Shown piece after piece: positions 1 through 8,067 of a stretch of DNA of 64,000 nt; the first letter of the stretch is position 1; each line of letters opens with the position of its first letter. Made by a program: the position numbers and the translations under genes. The stretch is from assembly GCF_013113735.1 (NCBI RefSeq), contig NZ_CP053346.1:434001-498000 (forward strand), in the 5' to 3' direction. Under the pieces are notes generated by a model. That model saw only the letters and a list, made by a program, of their open reading frames with translations. It made no database searches and was not told where the DNA came from. This DNA comes from Sphingomonas sp. AP4-R1. GTDB lineage: Bacteria > Pseudomonadota > Alphaproteobacteria > Sphingomonadales > Sphingomonadaceae.

Positions 1-69
1 GCCATCGTCCAGAATCCAGCTAAGCGCCTGCAATGCCACGGTTGGCGCATCTTCTCCTTCGTGCGACAC
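1..69 (-). CDS. DUF3572 family protein, 5' end only
   Basis: Only the first 23 codons lie in the window; the gene runs off the left edge. The leftward reading from a GTG at 69 gives VSHEGEDAPTVALQALSWIL followed by DDG. The ALQALSWIL segment resembles the N-terminus of DUF3572, a short alphaproteobacterial family of unknown function often found beside divK. The frame stays open upstream to an ATG at 108, so the start is uncertain; neither candidate has a clear Shine-Dalgarno. It is divergent from divK. Family assignment rests on a short stretch and is tentative. Confidence 0.5.
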   Translation of the reverse strand, partial: MSHEGEDAPTVALQALSWILDDG

Positions 70-124
70 TATGGATCGTTTCGCAGTCGTGATCGTTTCA
101 TCGGGCATAGGGTGCGAGGGTTCC

Positions 125-553
125 GTGGCGAAAAAAGTACTCGTTGTCGAGGATAACGAACTCAATCTGAAGCTGTTCTGCGATCTTTTGCAGGCGCATC
201 ATTTCGAGACAGATCCGGTGCCCGACGGGCGAGCCGCGATCGAACGGGCCCGACTTTTCGGGCCGGACCTGATCGTGATGGATATTCAGCTGCCGCATGT
301 CAGCGGGATCGAGCTGATCGAAACGCTGAAACGGGACGTGGCGCTGTCGTCCATCCCCGTGATGGCGGTCACCGCTTATGCCGCCAAGGGCGACGAGGAA
401 AGGATCCGGGCCGCCGGTGCGGAGGCCTATATCTCCAAGCCCGTCACCGTGAACAGCTTCATGAGTGCCGTCCGCAAGCTGATCGATCCGGACGCGCTGC
501 CCGATCCGCGCCTGGCGCAATCGGCCGCGCGCGGCCTGAGCGCCCCCTTTTAA
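125..553 (+). CDS. divK: DivK-like single-domain response regulator
   Basis: This is a stand-alone receiver domain of 142 residues. The acidic pocket (E9, D10), the phospho-acceptor D53 in VMDIQLP, the conserved T in MAVTAY and the K of SKPV are all visible, and there is no output domain. In alphaproteobacteria DivK relays phosphate state between PleC/DivJ-type kinases and the DivL-CckA-CtrA pathway controlling the cell cycle. The GTG at 125 is preferred because it begins at the conserved MAKKVLVVEDN; an upstream ATG at 71 adds 18 unrelated residues. The C-terminal 20 residues extend beyond the usual domain. ctrA itself lies at about 47.5 kb in this window. Confidence 0.88.
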   Translation: MAKKVLVVEDNELNLKLFCDLLQAHHFETDPVPDGRAAIERARLFGPDLIVMDIQLPHVSGIELIETLKRDVALSSIPVMAVTAYAAKGDEERIRAAGAEAYISKPVTVNSFMSAVRKLIDPDALPDPRLAQSAARGLSAPF

Positions 554-570
554 CGCTGAACCAGACCCGT

Positions 571-681
571 CCTCCCCTCCCGCCCGCGGGAGGGGCCGGG
601 GGTGGGCATTCCGCCCCCAACGGCTACACAATCAGCCGATGCTGAGAACCCCACGCGAACCCCTCCCGCCTGCGGGAAGGG
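571..681. repeat. Paired palindromic intergenic repeat, type H
   Basis: Two short GC-rich palindromes (CCTCCCGCCCGCGGGAGG on the left, CCCTCCCGCCTGCGGGAAGGG on the right in near-inverted orientation) flank a GGGGGTGGG/CCGCCCCC segment. The same kind of element lies at 51725-51895. It fills the convergent gap between divK and the DUF6356 gene and could act as a bidirectional terminator. Confidence 0.6.
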
Positions 682-689
682 CTTTCGTC

Positions 690-926
690 CTATTGGGTGG
701 GCGCGTCGGTTTTCGCCGGGGCCGGCGCTCGCCCATCCAGCTCCGCCGCGAGGCGCCGGATCAGGCGGCTTCCCGTCGTCTGGTGAAAGCGCGGAAACAC
801 CGCATGGATCAACGCCGCGATGCCGCCGCCGATCAGCAGGAAGCCCACCCGCCCCGCCACGCGCATATGCTCGCCATAGCTTTCGCCGACGGAGCGGGGA
901 TGGGCGAGGAACAGGCGTTCGAACAT
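690..926 (-). CDS. DUF6356 family small membrane protein
   Basis: A 78-residue protein starts at MFERLFLAHPRSVGESYGEH and carries one strongly hydrophobic segment (about residues 22-40), followed by a basic stretch and an Ala/Pro tail. The opening motif HPRSVGESY-EH and the later FHQTTGS resemble DUF6356, a small family common in sphingomonads with no known function. The start at 926 has a GGAGG Shine-Dalgarno; the longer open frame to 1022 has none. It is the last leftward gene after ribH, separated by a gap with several hairpins, so co-transcription is uncertain. Confidence 0.72.
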   Translation of the reverse strand: MFERLFLAHPRSVGESYGEHMRVAGRVGFLLIGGGIAALIHAVFPRFHQTTGSRLIRRLAAELDGRAPAPAKTDAPTQ

Positions 927-990
927 GATGGGCCTCCGTCGCCAGGATGCCCCCGCGACGGCGACCTCGCAATCAGGAGGTCGTTTGCGA

Positions 991-1114
991 CATGCGAGGA
1001 AGATCGCATGTCGAGGCGGCACCGGCCCACTCCCCCACCCGACCTCCCAATCAGTTTACTCTGTGGGAGGTCGGGTGGGGGAGCGGGCCGGTGCCGCCAT
1101 GCGCCGCAAGGCGC
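991..1114. repeat. Cluster of three hairpins with a 35-bp inverted repeat
   Basis: The central structure has arms 1015-1049 and 1064-1098, 35 bases each with one mismatch, around a 14-base loop. A perfect 7-bp hairpin (CATGCGA/TCGCATG) at 991-1010 precedes it and GCGCC/GGCGC at 1101-1114 follows. The cluster occupies most of the gap between the end of ribH and the start of the DUF6356 gene, and may terminate or stabilise the rib transcript, although no T-run follows. Confidence 0.75.
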
Positions 1115-1129
1115 ATCAAACAGCCCCTC

Positions 1130-1549
1130 TCAGCTGAACTTTTCTTTCAGCCCCAGCATCGCGATCGCGGCCTTGGCCGCCTCGCCGCCCTTGTCCTTCT
1201 CGGTGCGGCGCGCGCGGGCCAGCGCCTGCGCCTCATTCTCCACCGTCAGGATGCCGTTGCCGATCGGCAGGCCGTCCAGCGTCAGCGCCATCAGGCCGCG
1301 CGCGCTCTCGTTGGCGACGACCTCGAAATGATAGGTCTCGCCGCGAATGATCACGCCCAGCGCGACGAAGCCGTCATAGCGGCCCGTCTCGGCCGCCATC
1401 GCGATCGCGGCGGGCACTTCCAGCGCGCCCGGCACGGTCACCAGCTCGTGGCTGTGCCCCGCCTCTTCCAGCGCGGCGCGCGCGCCCTCGATCAGCATGT
1501 CATTGAGATGCGTGTAGAAACGCGCCTCGACAATCAGGAAGCGTGCCAT
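1130..1549 (-). CDS. ribH: 6,7-dimethyl-8-ribityllumazine synthase
   Basis: RibH condenses 3,4-dihydroxy-2-butanone 4-phosphate with 5-amino-6-ribitylaminouracil, the penultimate step of riboflavin synthesis. The 139-residue protein has the family's usual length and shows the [11 protein letters not shown] substrate-loop motif and [14 protein letters not shown] with the catalytic region H. Its ATG overlaps the ribBA stop codon by one base (TGATG), indicating translational coupling. It is the last biosynthetic gene of the leftward ribD-ribE-ribBA-ribH cluster. nusB, which often follows ribH in proteobacteria, is instead linked to hisD at 56 kb. Confidence 0.95.
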   Translation of the reverse strand: MARFLIVEARFYTHLNDMLIEGARAALEEAGHSHELVTVPGALEVPAAIAMAAETGRYDGFVALGVIIRGETYHFEVVANESARGLMALTLDGLPIGNGILTVENEAQALARARRTEKDKGGEAAKAAIAMLGLKEKFS

Positions 1550-2670
1550 CAGCCCAAAGTCTCCGGAATGGGCCGCTCACCGACCACGTTGATGCCATAA
1601 CCCTCGATCGCGACGATGTGGCGATGCGCGTTCGAGAGCAGTTCGATCTCATGCACGCCCAGATCCGCGAGAATCTGCGCGCCGATGCCGTAGCTGCGCA
1701 GGTCCATATCCTCGCCGCCCTCGGCCTGCGGGGCGGCCTGCACCGGCGCCTTGCTGACGAGCAGCACGATCACGCCCGCGCCCTCGCGCCCGATCTCGGC
1801 CATCGCGCGCTGCAGCATGCGCTTGCGCGGCCCCTGCCGGCCCAGCATGTCGTCCAGCAGCGAGATGGCGTGGACGCGCGCCAGCGTCGGCTTGCCCTCC
1901 ACCACGCGGCCCTTCTGCATCACCATGTGGTGCGTGCCGTCAGTCTTGTCGCGATAGGTGAGCAGCTTCCAGTCGCCGCCATAATCGGAGGTGAAAGGCG
2001 CCTCCTCGATCTTCTCGACCAGATGATCGTAGCGGCGGCGATAGGCGATCAGATCGCGGATCGTGCCGATCTTGAGGGCATGGCGCTGGGCGAAGGCGAC
2101 GAGATCGTCGAGACGGGCCATCGTCCCGTCATCCTTCATCACCTCGCAGATCACGCCCGAGGGGTTGAGCCCCGCCAGACGCGACACGTCCACCGCCGCC
2201 TCGGTATGGCCCGCGCGCACCAGCACGCCACCCGGCCGCGCGACCAGCGGGAACACATGGCCCGGCGTCACGATCTCATCCGGCCCCTTGCCCGCATCGA
2301 TCGCCACCGCGATCGTGCGCGCGCGGTCGCCGGCCGAAATGCCCGTGGTCACGCCATGGCGCGCCTCGATCGAGGTGGTGAAGGCCGTCTCGTGGCGCGT
2401 GCCATTGTTGCGGCTCATCAGCGGCAGGCCGAGCTGATCGACCCGTTCCTTGGCCATGGCGAGACAGATCAGCCCGCGTCCATGGGTGGCCATGAAGTTG
2501 ATCGCATCCGGCGTCGCCATCTGCGCGGGGATGATCAGATCGCCCTCATTCTCGCGATCCTCGTCATCGACCAGAATGTACATCCGACCGTTGCGCGCCT
2601 CGTCGATAATCTCCTCGGGCGAGGACAGGAAAGCGTGGCGCAGCCGCGTGATCTCAGCGCTTGCGGGCAT
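1549..2670 (-). CDS. ribBA: 3,4-dihydroxy-2-butanone 4-phosphate synthase with degenerate GTP cyclohydrolase II-like domain
   Basis: The N-terminal half (to about residue 205) is a DHBP synthase, with the metal-binding [10 protein letters not shown] motif at 35-44 and [13 protein letters not shown]. It makes the four-carbon unit for lumazine synthase. The C-terminal half resembles GTP cyclohydrolase II, but the zinc-binding cysteines expected after RVH (normally CLTGD and RCDCG) are missing: the sequence reads [13 protein letters not shown]. The cyclohydrolase activity is therefore probably absent, as in described RibBX-type fusions, and another ribA should exist elsewhere. It overlaps the 3' end of ribE by 17 bases. 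Confidence 0.92.
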   Translation of the reverse strand: MPASAEITRLRHAFLSSPEEIIDEARNGRMYILVDDEDRENEGDLIIPAQMATPDAINFMATHGRGLICLAMAKERVDQLGLPLMSRNNGTRHETAFTTSIEARHGVTTGISAGDRARTIAVAIDAGKGPDEIVTPGHVFPLVARPGGVLVRAGHTEAAVDVSRLAGLNPSGVICEVMKDDGTMARLDDLVAFAQRHALKIGTIRDLIAYRRRYDHLVEKIEEAPFTSDYGGDWKLLTYRDKTDGTHHMVMQKGRVVEGKPTLARVHAISLLDDMLGRQGPRKRMLQRAMAEIGREGAGVIVLLVSKAPVQAAPQAEGGEDMDLRSYGIGAQILADLGVHEIELLSNAHRHIVAIEGYGINVVGERPIPETLG

Positions 2671-3268
2671 GGTTCAACTCCTCCATCCGGCCGAGATAGC
2701 GTGCCAGCACATCGATCTCGATGTTGAGCGGGCGGCCGGGCTCCAATGTTGCGAACGTGGTCATTTCCGCCGTGTGCGGGATGATGTTGAGGCCGATGAC
2801 GGTGCCCTCGGGCCCATCCTCCACCGTGTTGACGGTCAGCGAGATGCCGTCGAGCGCGACCGATCCCTTGGCCGCCAGATAGCCCGCCAGATCGTCCGGC
2901 ACCCAGACGGTCAGCGCGATCGACCCGCCGACCGGATGGGCCGAAACGATGCGGCCGACGCCGTCGACATGGCCGGTCACGATATGCCCGCCCAGTTCAT
3001 CGCCCACGCGCAAGGCGCGCTCCAGATTGATGCGCTGGCCCTCGGCCCAGACGGCCGAGGCGGTACGCGCCACCGTCTCCTGGCTCACGTCGACCGCGAA
3101 CCAGCCGGGGCCCTTGTCCACTACCGTCAGGCAGGCGCCCGAGCAGGAGATGGAGGCGCCCATGTCGATCGATTGCGTGTCGTAGCGCGTCCCGATGCGG
3201 ACGCGCAGGTCGCCCTTCTGCTCGATCGCCTCGACGGTGCCGATGTCGGTGATGATGCCGGTGAACAT
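2654..3268 (-). CDS. ribE: Riboflavin synthase alpha subunit
   Basis: Riboflavin synthase dismutates two molecules of dimethylribityllumazine into riboflavin and the pyrimidine precursor. The protein has 204 residues and begins with the invariant MFTGI. Two lumazine-binding repeats are evident, each with [16 protein letters not shown] or [16 protein letters not shown] motifs and a [12 protein letters not shown] element. The start at 3268 follows AGGAAA and matches the family; the open frame extends upstream without homology. It sits between ribD (59 bp upstream) and ribBA (overlapping). Confidence 0.95.
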   Translation of the reverse strand: MFTGIITDIGTVEAIEQKGDLRVRIGTRYDTQSIDMGASISCSGACLTVVDKGPGWFAVDVSQETVARTASAVWAEGQRINLERALRVGDELGGHIVTGHVDGVGRIVSAHPVGGSIALTVWVPDDLAGYLAAKGSVALDGISLTVNTVEDGPEGTVIGLNIIPHTAEMTTFATLEPGRPLNIEIDVLARYLGRMEELNHARKR

Positions 3269-3326
3269 ATCTTTCCTAAGCGCCCCGCGATCAGGGCAAG
3301 TCCAACAACTTATGCTGTCGGGCCTG

Positions 3327-4349
3327 TCAGTTTCGCTGGCGCAGGTAGGCTTCGAATCGGTCGCTGCCAAGCATCCGCGCATCGTCCAGCCGCCAGCGCC
3401 CGTGCGCGGCGGCCAGATCGGTGAGGCCGATATCGCCCAGCGCGGGCTTGCCGTCGCCGATCAGGATGGGCGCGCGATAGAGCAGCAGTCGATCGACAAG
3501 ATCGGCGCGGAGGAAGGACGCGGCGGTCACGGCGCCACCCTCGACGAACAGGTGATCGACGCCGGAGAGGGCAGCGATCTCCTGAACCCCACCCAAGACT
3601 TCCTCGTCATTCCCGCGAACGCGGGAACCCAGTCCACCGGTCTCATCCGAATTCCCGCCTCCGCGGGACTGACGCGCGGAAAGAAGGATCCGACGCGGAC
3701 CCCGCCCCTCCAGCCCCGGCAGGCGCACGTCCAGCCTCGGCGCATCCGCCTCCCACGTCCCCCGCCCGACCAGGATCGCCTCGTGCCGCGCCCGCTCCAG
3801 ATGGACATGCGCGCGCGCCGCATCTCCCGTGATCCAGCGGCTCGATCCGTCCGCCAGCGCGATCCGCCCGTCGAGCGAGGTGGCGAGCTTCAGCGTCACC
3901 AGTGGCCGCCCCTGCGCCTGCCGCATGAGGAACCCCGCCATCGCCCGCCGTGCCTCGGCCGCGAGCAGGCCGCTCTCCACCACGATCCCGGCCGCCCGCA
4001 GCCGCGCGAAGCCCTCGCCCGCCGTGCGCGGATCGGGATCCCCGATCGCCGCCACCACGCGCGCCGGCCGCGCCGCCGCCAGCGAATCGGCGCAGGCCGG
4101 TCCGCGCGGGCTGCGATGCGCGCAGGGCTCCAGCGTGGCATAGACCGTCGCGCCCTCCGCGAGCGCGCCCGCCTCGCCCAGCGCCATCGCCTCGGCATGG
4201 GGGCGACCGCCCGGCTGGGTCCAGCCGCGCCCGACGACCCTGCCGTCCCGCACGATCACGCAGCCGACGTTCGGATTGGGCGCGGTCAGCCCCCGCCCGC
4301 GCTCCGAGAGCGCGAGCGCGGCGGCCATCCAGCGATCATCTGTGCTCAA
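3327..4349 (-). CDS. ribD: Bifunctional riboflavin deaminase/reductase carrying a repeat-derived insertion
   Basis: The N-terminal deaminase domain has the zinc motifs HAEAM and the C..C pair in [19 protein letters not shown]; the C-terminal reductase domain contains [19 protein letters not shown] and HLFVEGG. Together they perform the second and third steps of the pyrimidine branch of riboflavin synthesis. Between ILLSARQ and [11 protein letters not shown], about 23 residues (for example [10 protein letters not shown]) are encoded by an in-frame palindromic repeat at 3603-3671 of the same type as intergenic copies in this window. The ATG overlaps the stop of the upstream gene (ATGA). Confidence 0.92.
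   Translation of the reverse strand: MSTDDRWMAAALALSERGRGLTAPNPNVGCVIVRDGRVVGRGWTQPGGRPHAEAMALGEAGALAEGATVYATLEPCAHRSPRGPACADSLAAARPARVVAAIGDPDPRTAGEGFARLRAAGIVVESGLLAAEARRAMAGFLMRQAQGRPLVTLKLATSLDGRIALADGSSRWITGDAARAHVHLERARHEAILVGRGTWEADAPRLDVRLPGLEGRGPRRILLSARQSRGGGNSDETGGLGSRVRGNDEEVLGGVQEIAALSGVDHLFVEGGAVTAASFLRADLVDRLLLYRAPILIGDGKPALGDIGLTDLAAAHGRWRLDDARMLGSDRFEAYLRQRN
3603..3671. repeat. Type A palindromic repeat inside ribD
   Basis: CGTCATTCCCGCGAACGCGGGAA followed by a second half ATTCCCGCCTCCGCGGG sits inside the coding sequence and keeps the frame. The left half matches the intergenic type A copies at 14839, 17899 and 18256. The right half is degenerate and lacks the terminal GGATGACG. 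Confidence 0.8.
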
Positions 4350-4675
4350 AAACCCCAGCGGGTCATCGCGTCATCCACCTTCTGGAACTGGCGGCGACGC
4401 TCGGCCTTGGCCGCATTCACTTCCTTCTGGTCGATCTTCTGCTGCTTGACGATCTCCGCATCGGTGCGATTCTCGGACCAGTCGGCGGCATAAATGGTCG
4501 AGGCGCCGGGCATCACGCCGTTGCGCGCCTCCAGGATGAAGCCGGTGATGATCAGCGAGGTCATCCCGATCGCCATCGCGCCGAACACCAGTTTGTGGCG
4601 CCGGTTGGCGGCCAGCATGCCCTTCAGATCGGCAAGCAGCGCCTTGGGTTTCGCGGGGCGGGGGAAATAGGCCAT
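4346..4675 (-). CDS. Small single-pass membrane protein upstream of ribD
   Basis: A protein of 109 residues if translated from the ATG at 4675 (MAYFPRPAKPKALLADL); a GTG at 4711 would add 12 residues. One hydrophobic helix (LVFGAMAIGMTSLIITGFIL, about residues 29-48) follows a basic region, and the C-terminal half is highly charged and probably helical. No family name was recognised. Its stop overlaps the ribD start (ATGA), so it is translationally coupled to riboflavin genes, although nothing in the sequence indicates an enzymatic role. Confidence 0.7.
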   Translation of the reverse strand: MAYFPRPAKPKALLADLKGMLAANRRHKLVFGAMAIGMTSLIITGFILEARNGVMPGASTIYAADWSENRTDAEIVKQQKIDQKEVNAAKAERRRQFQKVDDAMTRWGF

Positions 4676-4726
4676 GCGGGGAAGATAAGGGGTGGAGGAA
4701 GCCAGCGCCACCTTTCCGTTTTTCCC

Positions 4727-4836
4727 TCGTCATCCTGAACTCGTTTCAGGATCCATGGCCTGACCTCCGCTTCACGCGAGTCGGTCGTGGTAGGCTCCCG
4801 GGTGATGGATCCTGAAACAAGTTCAGGATGACGGCG
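4727..4836. repeat. Paired palindromic repeat, type B
   Basis: The left half GTCATCCTGAACTCGTTTCAGGATCC and the right half GGATCCTGAAACAAGTTCAGGATGAC are inverted copies, each itself palindromic, around a roughly 55-base centre. A second type B copy lies at 62489-62581. It fills the gap between the 3' side of the preceding leftward gene gltX and the ribD operon start. Confidence 0.85.
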
Positions 4837-4840
4837 GAAC

Positions 4841-6190
4841 CTAAGCCCCCGCCCGCTCCAGCCGCGCCACCGCCAGATCCTGCCCGATCAGTGGCAGCAG
4901 CGCCGCCATGTCCGGGCCATGATCCATCCCCGTCAGTGCCTGTCGTAGCGGCAGGAACAGCGCCTTGCCCTTGCGCCCGCTGCTCGCCTTGAGCGCGCCG
5001 GTCAGCGCGGGCCAGACGCCCTCATCCCACGCCAGCGTCCGTGCGACCGCCGCCGCCTCGGCCAGATAGGCGCGATCCTCGTCCCCGATCGCGGGCACGG
5101 CAATCTCGCCCGACAGCACCGGCAGCCACTCCGCCGCCTCCGCCACGGTCGAGAGGTTGGGCGCGATCGTCGCCCAGGCCTCGGCCCCGATCCCCTCGGG
5201 CAGACGATCCGCGACCGCCGCATAGGGCATCAGATGGATCGTGCGCGCATTCACCGCCGCCAGCTCGTCGAGATCGAAGCGGGCGGGCGCGCGGCCGAAG
5301 CGGGCGAAATCCACCCCCTCGATCAGCGGCGCCACCTCCGCCACCGGCTCGACCGGATCGCTGGTGCCGAGCTTCGCCAGCAGAGCCGCCAGCGCCAGCG
5401 GCTCGATCCCGCTCTCGCGCAGCGCATCGGCGCCCAGCGCGCCCAGCCGCTTGGAAAGCTTGCCCCCGCTGCCTGTCAGCAAAGCCTCGTGCGCGAAGGC
5501 CGGCGCCTCCGCGCCGAGCGCCGCGAACATCTGCAGCTGCAGCCCGGTGTTGGTGACATGATCCTCGCCGCGCACGACATGCGTCACGCCCATGTCGATA
5601 TCGTCGATCACGCTCGGCAGCATATAGAGCCAGCTGCCGTCCTCGCGGCGGATGACGGGATCGGACTGCAGCTTCGGATCGATCTTCTGCTCGCCGCGCA
5701 CCAGATCGTCCCAGTGGATCGGCGCGTCATGATCCAGCTTGAAGCGCCAGTGCGGGCGGCGGCCCTCCGCCTCCAGCGAAGCGCGGTCCGCCTCGCTCAG
5801 GGCCAGCGCCGCGCGATCATAGATGGGCGGCAGACCGCGCCCGGCGAGGATCTTGCGCTTGAGGTCCAGTTCCTGCCCCGTCTCATAAGCGGGATAGACC
5901 CGGCCGGCCGCGCGCAATTCCTCGAAACGCGCTTCGTACAGCGCGAAGCGGTCCGACTGGCGCGTCTCCGCATCCGGCACCAGCCCCAGCCAGCGCAGGT
6001 CGGCGCGGATCGACTCCGCATTCTCCTCGGTCGAGCGCGCCCGGTCCGTATCGTCGAGGCGCAGCAGGAAGCGCCCGCCATGCTTGCGCGCCCACAGCCA
6101 ATTGTGGAGCGCCACGCGGATATTGCCGACATGGATGCGCCCGGTGGGCGACGGGGCGAAGCGGGTTACGACGGTCATAGGGGGGGTCAT
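4841..6190 (-). CDS. gltX: Glutamate-tRNA ligase
   Basis: A class I aminoacyl-tRNA synthetase of 449 residues that charges tRNA with glutamate. The HIGH-type motif appears as PSPTGRIHVGN, and the KMSKS-type loop as GGKLSKRLG. The Rossmann core and the LRLDDTDRARS segment are clear; the C-terminal helical domain is short. Either ATG at 6190 or 6178 is possible; 6190 overlaps the upstream acyltransferase's stop region. Many alphaproteobacteria have two GltX paralogues, one charging tRNAGln for GatCAB; which one this is cannot be told from sequence alone. Confidence 0.9.
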   Translation of the reverse strand: MTPPMTVVTRFAPSPTGRIHVGNIRVALHNWLWARKHGGRFLLRLDDTDRARSTEENAESIRADLRWLGLVPDAETRQSDRFALYEARFEELRAAGRVYPAYETGQELDLKRKILAGRGLPPIYDRAALALSEADRASLEAEGRRPHWRFKLDHDAPIHWDDLVRGEQKIDPKLQSDPVIRREDGSWLYMLPSVIDDIDMGVTHVVRGEDHVTNTGLQLQMFAALGAEAPAFAHEALLTGSGGKLSKRLGALGADALRESGIEPLALAALLAKLGTSDPVEPVAEVAPLIEGVDFARFGRAPARFDLDELAAVNARTIHLMPYAAVADRLPEGIGAEAWATIAPNLSTVAEAAEWLPVLSGEIAVPAIGDEDRAYLAEAAAVARTLAWDEGVWPALTGALKASSGRKGKALFLPLRQALTGMDHGPDMAALLPLIGQDLAVARLERAGA

Positions 6191-6191
6191 A

Positions 6192-7322
6192 TCAGGCGGG
6201 CTCTCCGGAGACGCGCGCGGTCTGGCTCGAGGCGCCGACGCCCAGTAGCCGGCGGATCGCATCCGTCACGGGGCGGAGCAGGCGGACGAGCGGCGGTTCG
6301 ATCCTGGCGGCGATGATCCAGGCGAGGCCGATCATCAGCCCCAGCACCAGCAATGGCACGAGGATCACGGGTACGCCCGACATCAGCGGCGCGATCTCCG
6401 CGATCAGCCCGACGCCGATCGCGCTGTGGAGCAGATAGAAAGGATAGCTGACGAAGCCGAGCCACAGCAGCCCCTTGGCCGCCAGCAGGTCCTGCAGCCA
6501 GCGCCATTGCTGAACAGCGGCGAAGAACAGGATGCCCGCGAACAGAGCCGCGCGCGACGAGCGTTCCATGCCGCCCGGCAGCACGGTCGTCGTCGCCGAG
6601 CAGAGCCCGATCGCCAGCGCCATCCAGAACAGCCCGCGATCGCTATTCTGCCGCGCCTTCAGAAACAGGGCGCCGCTCGCGAACCAGCCGAAATTCTGGA
6701 AGCCGGCATGATAGAGGAAGAAAGTCGGCCGCAGCGCCCAGTGCAGATGATAGCGGTGGACCAGCACCGGCACGATCAGGCTGAGCGCATACAGCACCAG
6801 CAGCAATGCCACCGACCGCGCCCAGCCGATCCGGAAGAAAGCGAGCCCGATCACGATGTAAAAGGCCGCCTCCACATAGAGCGACCAGAAGGCGCCATCC
6901 AGGCTGTGCGCCATCACACCCATGGTGCGAATATAGACCGGATTGATGAGCATCAGGCCGGGCAGCAGATCGCCCGGCTGGGCATATCCGCCCGGCATCG
7001 CGTCGCCCATCGGGATGCGCGCCGCATAGAGAATCAGGCTCGCCACCAGCATCGCGGGGAACAGGCGCAGCCAGCGCCGCAGGATGAAATCGACGAACCC
7101 GGTGCAGCGCTCCAGCGTGATGAAGATCACATAGCCGGAGATCAGGAAGAACAGATTCACCCCCGCCCAGCCGTAGCGCACCCCCGGCCACCATTCGAAG
7201 GCGCGGCCATAAGGCAGGTGCATCTGGTAGATCGGGCCCAGAAAATGCCATGCGGCGGTCAGCAGGATCGCGACGCCCCGCAGGCCATCGAGATAGCCGA
7301 TCCGCTCCTGTCCCTTATGCAT
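6192..7322 (-). CDS. Acyltransferase 3 family membrane protein
   Basis: A 376-residue integral membrane protein with about ten hydrophobic segments. It opens with YLDGLRGVAILLTAAWHF, the family signature of OafA/YrhL-type acyltransferases with the catalytic-region histidine. These proteins transfer acetyl or other acyl groups to cell-surface sugars such as O-antigen or exopolysaccharide; the substrate here is not apparent. The last residues overlap the start region of gltX, but the two functions are unrelated. No surface-polysaccharide gene is adjacent. Confidence 0.85.
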   Translation of the reverse strand: MHKGQERIGYLDGLRGVAILLTAAWHFLGPIYQMHLPYGRAFEWWPGVRYGWAGVNLFFLISGYVIFITLERCTGFVDFILRRWLRLFPAMLVASLILYAARIPMGDAMPGGYAQPGDLLPGLMLINPVYIRTMGVMAHSLDGAFWSLYVEAAFYIVIGLAFFRIGWARSVALLLVLYALSLIVPVLVHRYHLHWALRPTFFLYHAGFQNFGWFASGALFLKARQNSDRGLFWMALAIGLCSATTTVLPGGMERSSRAALFAGILFFAAVQQWRWLQDLLAAKGLLWLGFVSYPFYLLHSAIGVGLIAEIAPLMSGVPVILVPLLVLGLMIGLAWIIAARIEPPLVRLLRPVTDAIRRLLGVGASSQTARVSGEPA

Positions 7323-7393
7323 TCCGCCGTCTGGCCCCCGGTAAGGCGGCGGCCCTTACCAGCGTGGCCCCGCGCTTTCCAGCCGCTCGCCCG

Positions 7394-7957
7394 TCAGGGG
7401 ATCAGGCCGGTGGCGCGATAGGTCTCGATCATGCGATCGAACAAGGCGATGTCCCTGCGCCCGCGCGCCACGAGCTGCGCGCCCTGGATCGCCCCGAAAA
7501 TGGCGAAGGCCCGATCGGAGGCGGTCTTCCCGTCGGCCGCCCCGTCAATCGCCAGCACGTCGCGCAGCCAGGCGACGCACACGTCGCTGAACGTCGCCAC
7601 CTCGGCCTTCACCGCGTCGGGCAGATCGTCATGCTCGGCGGACATGATGCCGATCAGGCACATCCGATTTCCGTTGGCGAGCGCGGCGCGGAACACGCCG
7701 ATGAACCCGGCCACCAGCCCCGGCACATCGGCGGACGATTCGCGCATCCGCGCCAGTCCGGCCCTGCCCGCCTCGGTATAGCGCCGGGCGAGCGCCGCCC
7801 CGAGATCGCCCTTGGTGGGGAAGTGATAGTGGATGCTGGCGCTCTTGATGCCCACGGCTGCGGCCACATCGCGGAAGCTGAGCGCGTTATAGCCATGCGC
7901 CTGCACCATCGGCTGGGCGGTATCGAGGATGAGCTGCTTGGTGTCGGTGGTCGCCAT
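7394..7957 (-). CDS. TetR family transcriptional repressor
   Basis: A 187-residue protein with an N-terminal helix-turn-helix (FRDVAAAVGIKSASIHYHF, about residues 28-46) of the TetR type, followed by an all-helical ligand and dimer domain. It is divergent from a glutathione S-transferase gene. The 110-bp gap holds two identical palindromes that are plausible operators for it. The context suggests repression of itself and the GST gene, relieved by an unknown electrophile or toxic compound. The start at 7957 has no strong Shine-Dalgarno but fits the family. Confidence 0.9.
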   Translation of the reverse strand: MATTDTKQLILDTAQPMVQAHGYNALSFRDVAAAVGIKSASIHYHFPTKGDLGAALARRYTEAGRAGLARMRESSADVPGLVAGFIGVFRAALANGNRMCLIGIMSAEHDDLPDAVKAEVATFSDVCVAWLRDVLAIDGAADGKTASDRAFAIFGAIQGAQLVARGRRDIALFDRMIETYRATGLIP

Positions 7958-7968
7958 GTCGTTCCAAT

Positions 7969-7986
7969 CTATCTATCGGTAGATAG
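7969..7986. promoter_or_regulatory. Putative TetR operator 1
   Basis: CTATCTA-TCGG-TAGATAG is a perfect 7-bp inverted repeat with a 4-base spacer, 12 bases upstream of the tetR start and just before a TTGACA hexamer (7990-7995) that faces the GST gene. Identical arms and spacer length recur at 8030-8047. Confidence 0.75.
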
Positions 7987-8029
7987 TATTTGACATCGGA
8001 TCTGGAAAGGCCTTTAGCGCCGCCGTCAC

Positions 8030-8047
8030 CTATCTAGTGGTAGATAG
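8030..8047. promoter_or_regulatory. Putative TetR operator 2
   Basis: CTATCTA-GTGG-TAGATAG has the same arms as operator 1. The centres are 61 bp apart, near six helical turns, and this copy lies 20 bases before the GST start codon, immediately upstream of its AAGGAG Shine-Dalgarno. Repressor bound here would block initiation or early elongation. Confidence 0.75.
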
Positions 8048-8067
8048 ATTCGATAAGGAGGCAGACC

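Noticed and set aside
4350..4840. FMN riboswitch upstream of the riboflavin cluster
   Set aside because: No conserved RFN element was found; the gap is explained by a small coding gene and a type B repeat.
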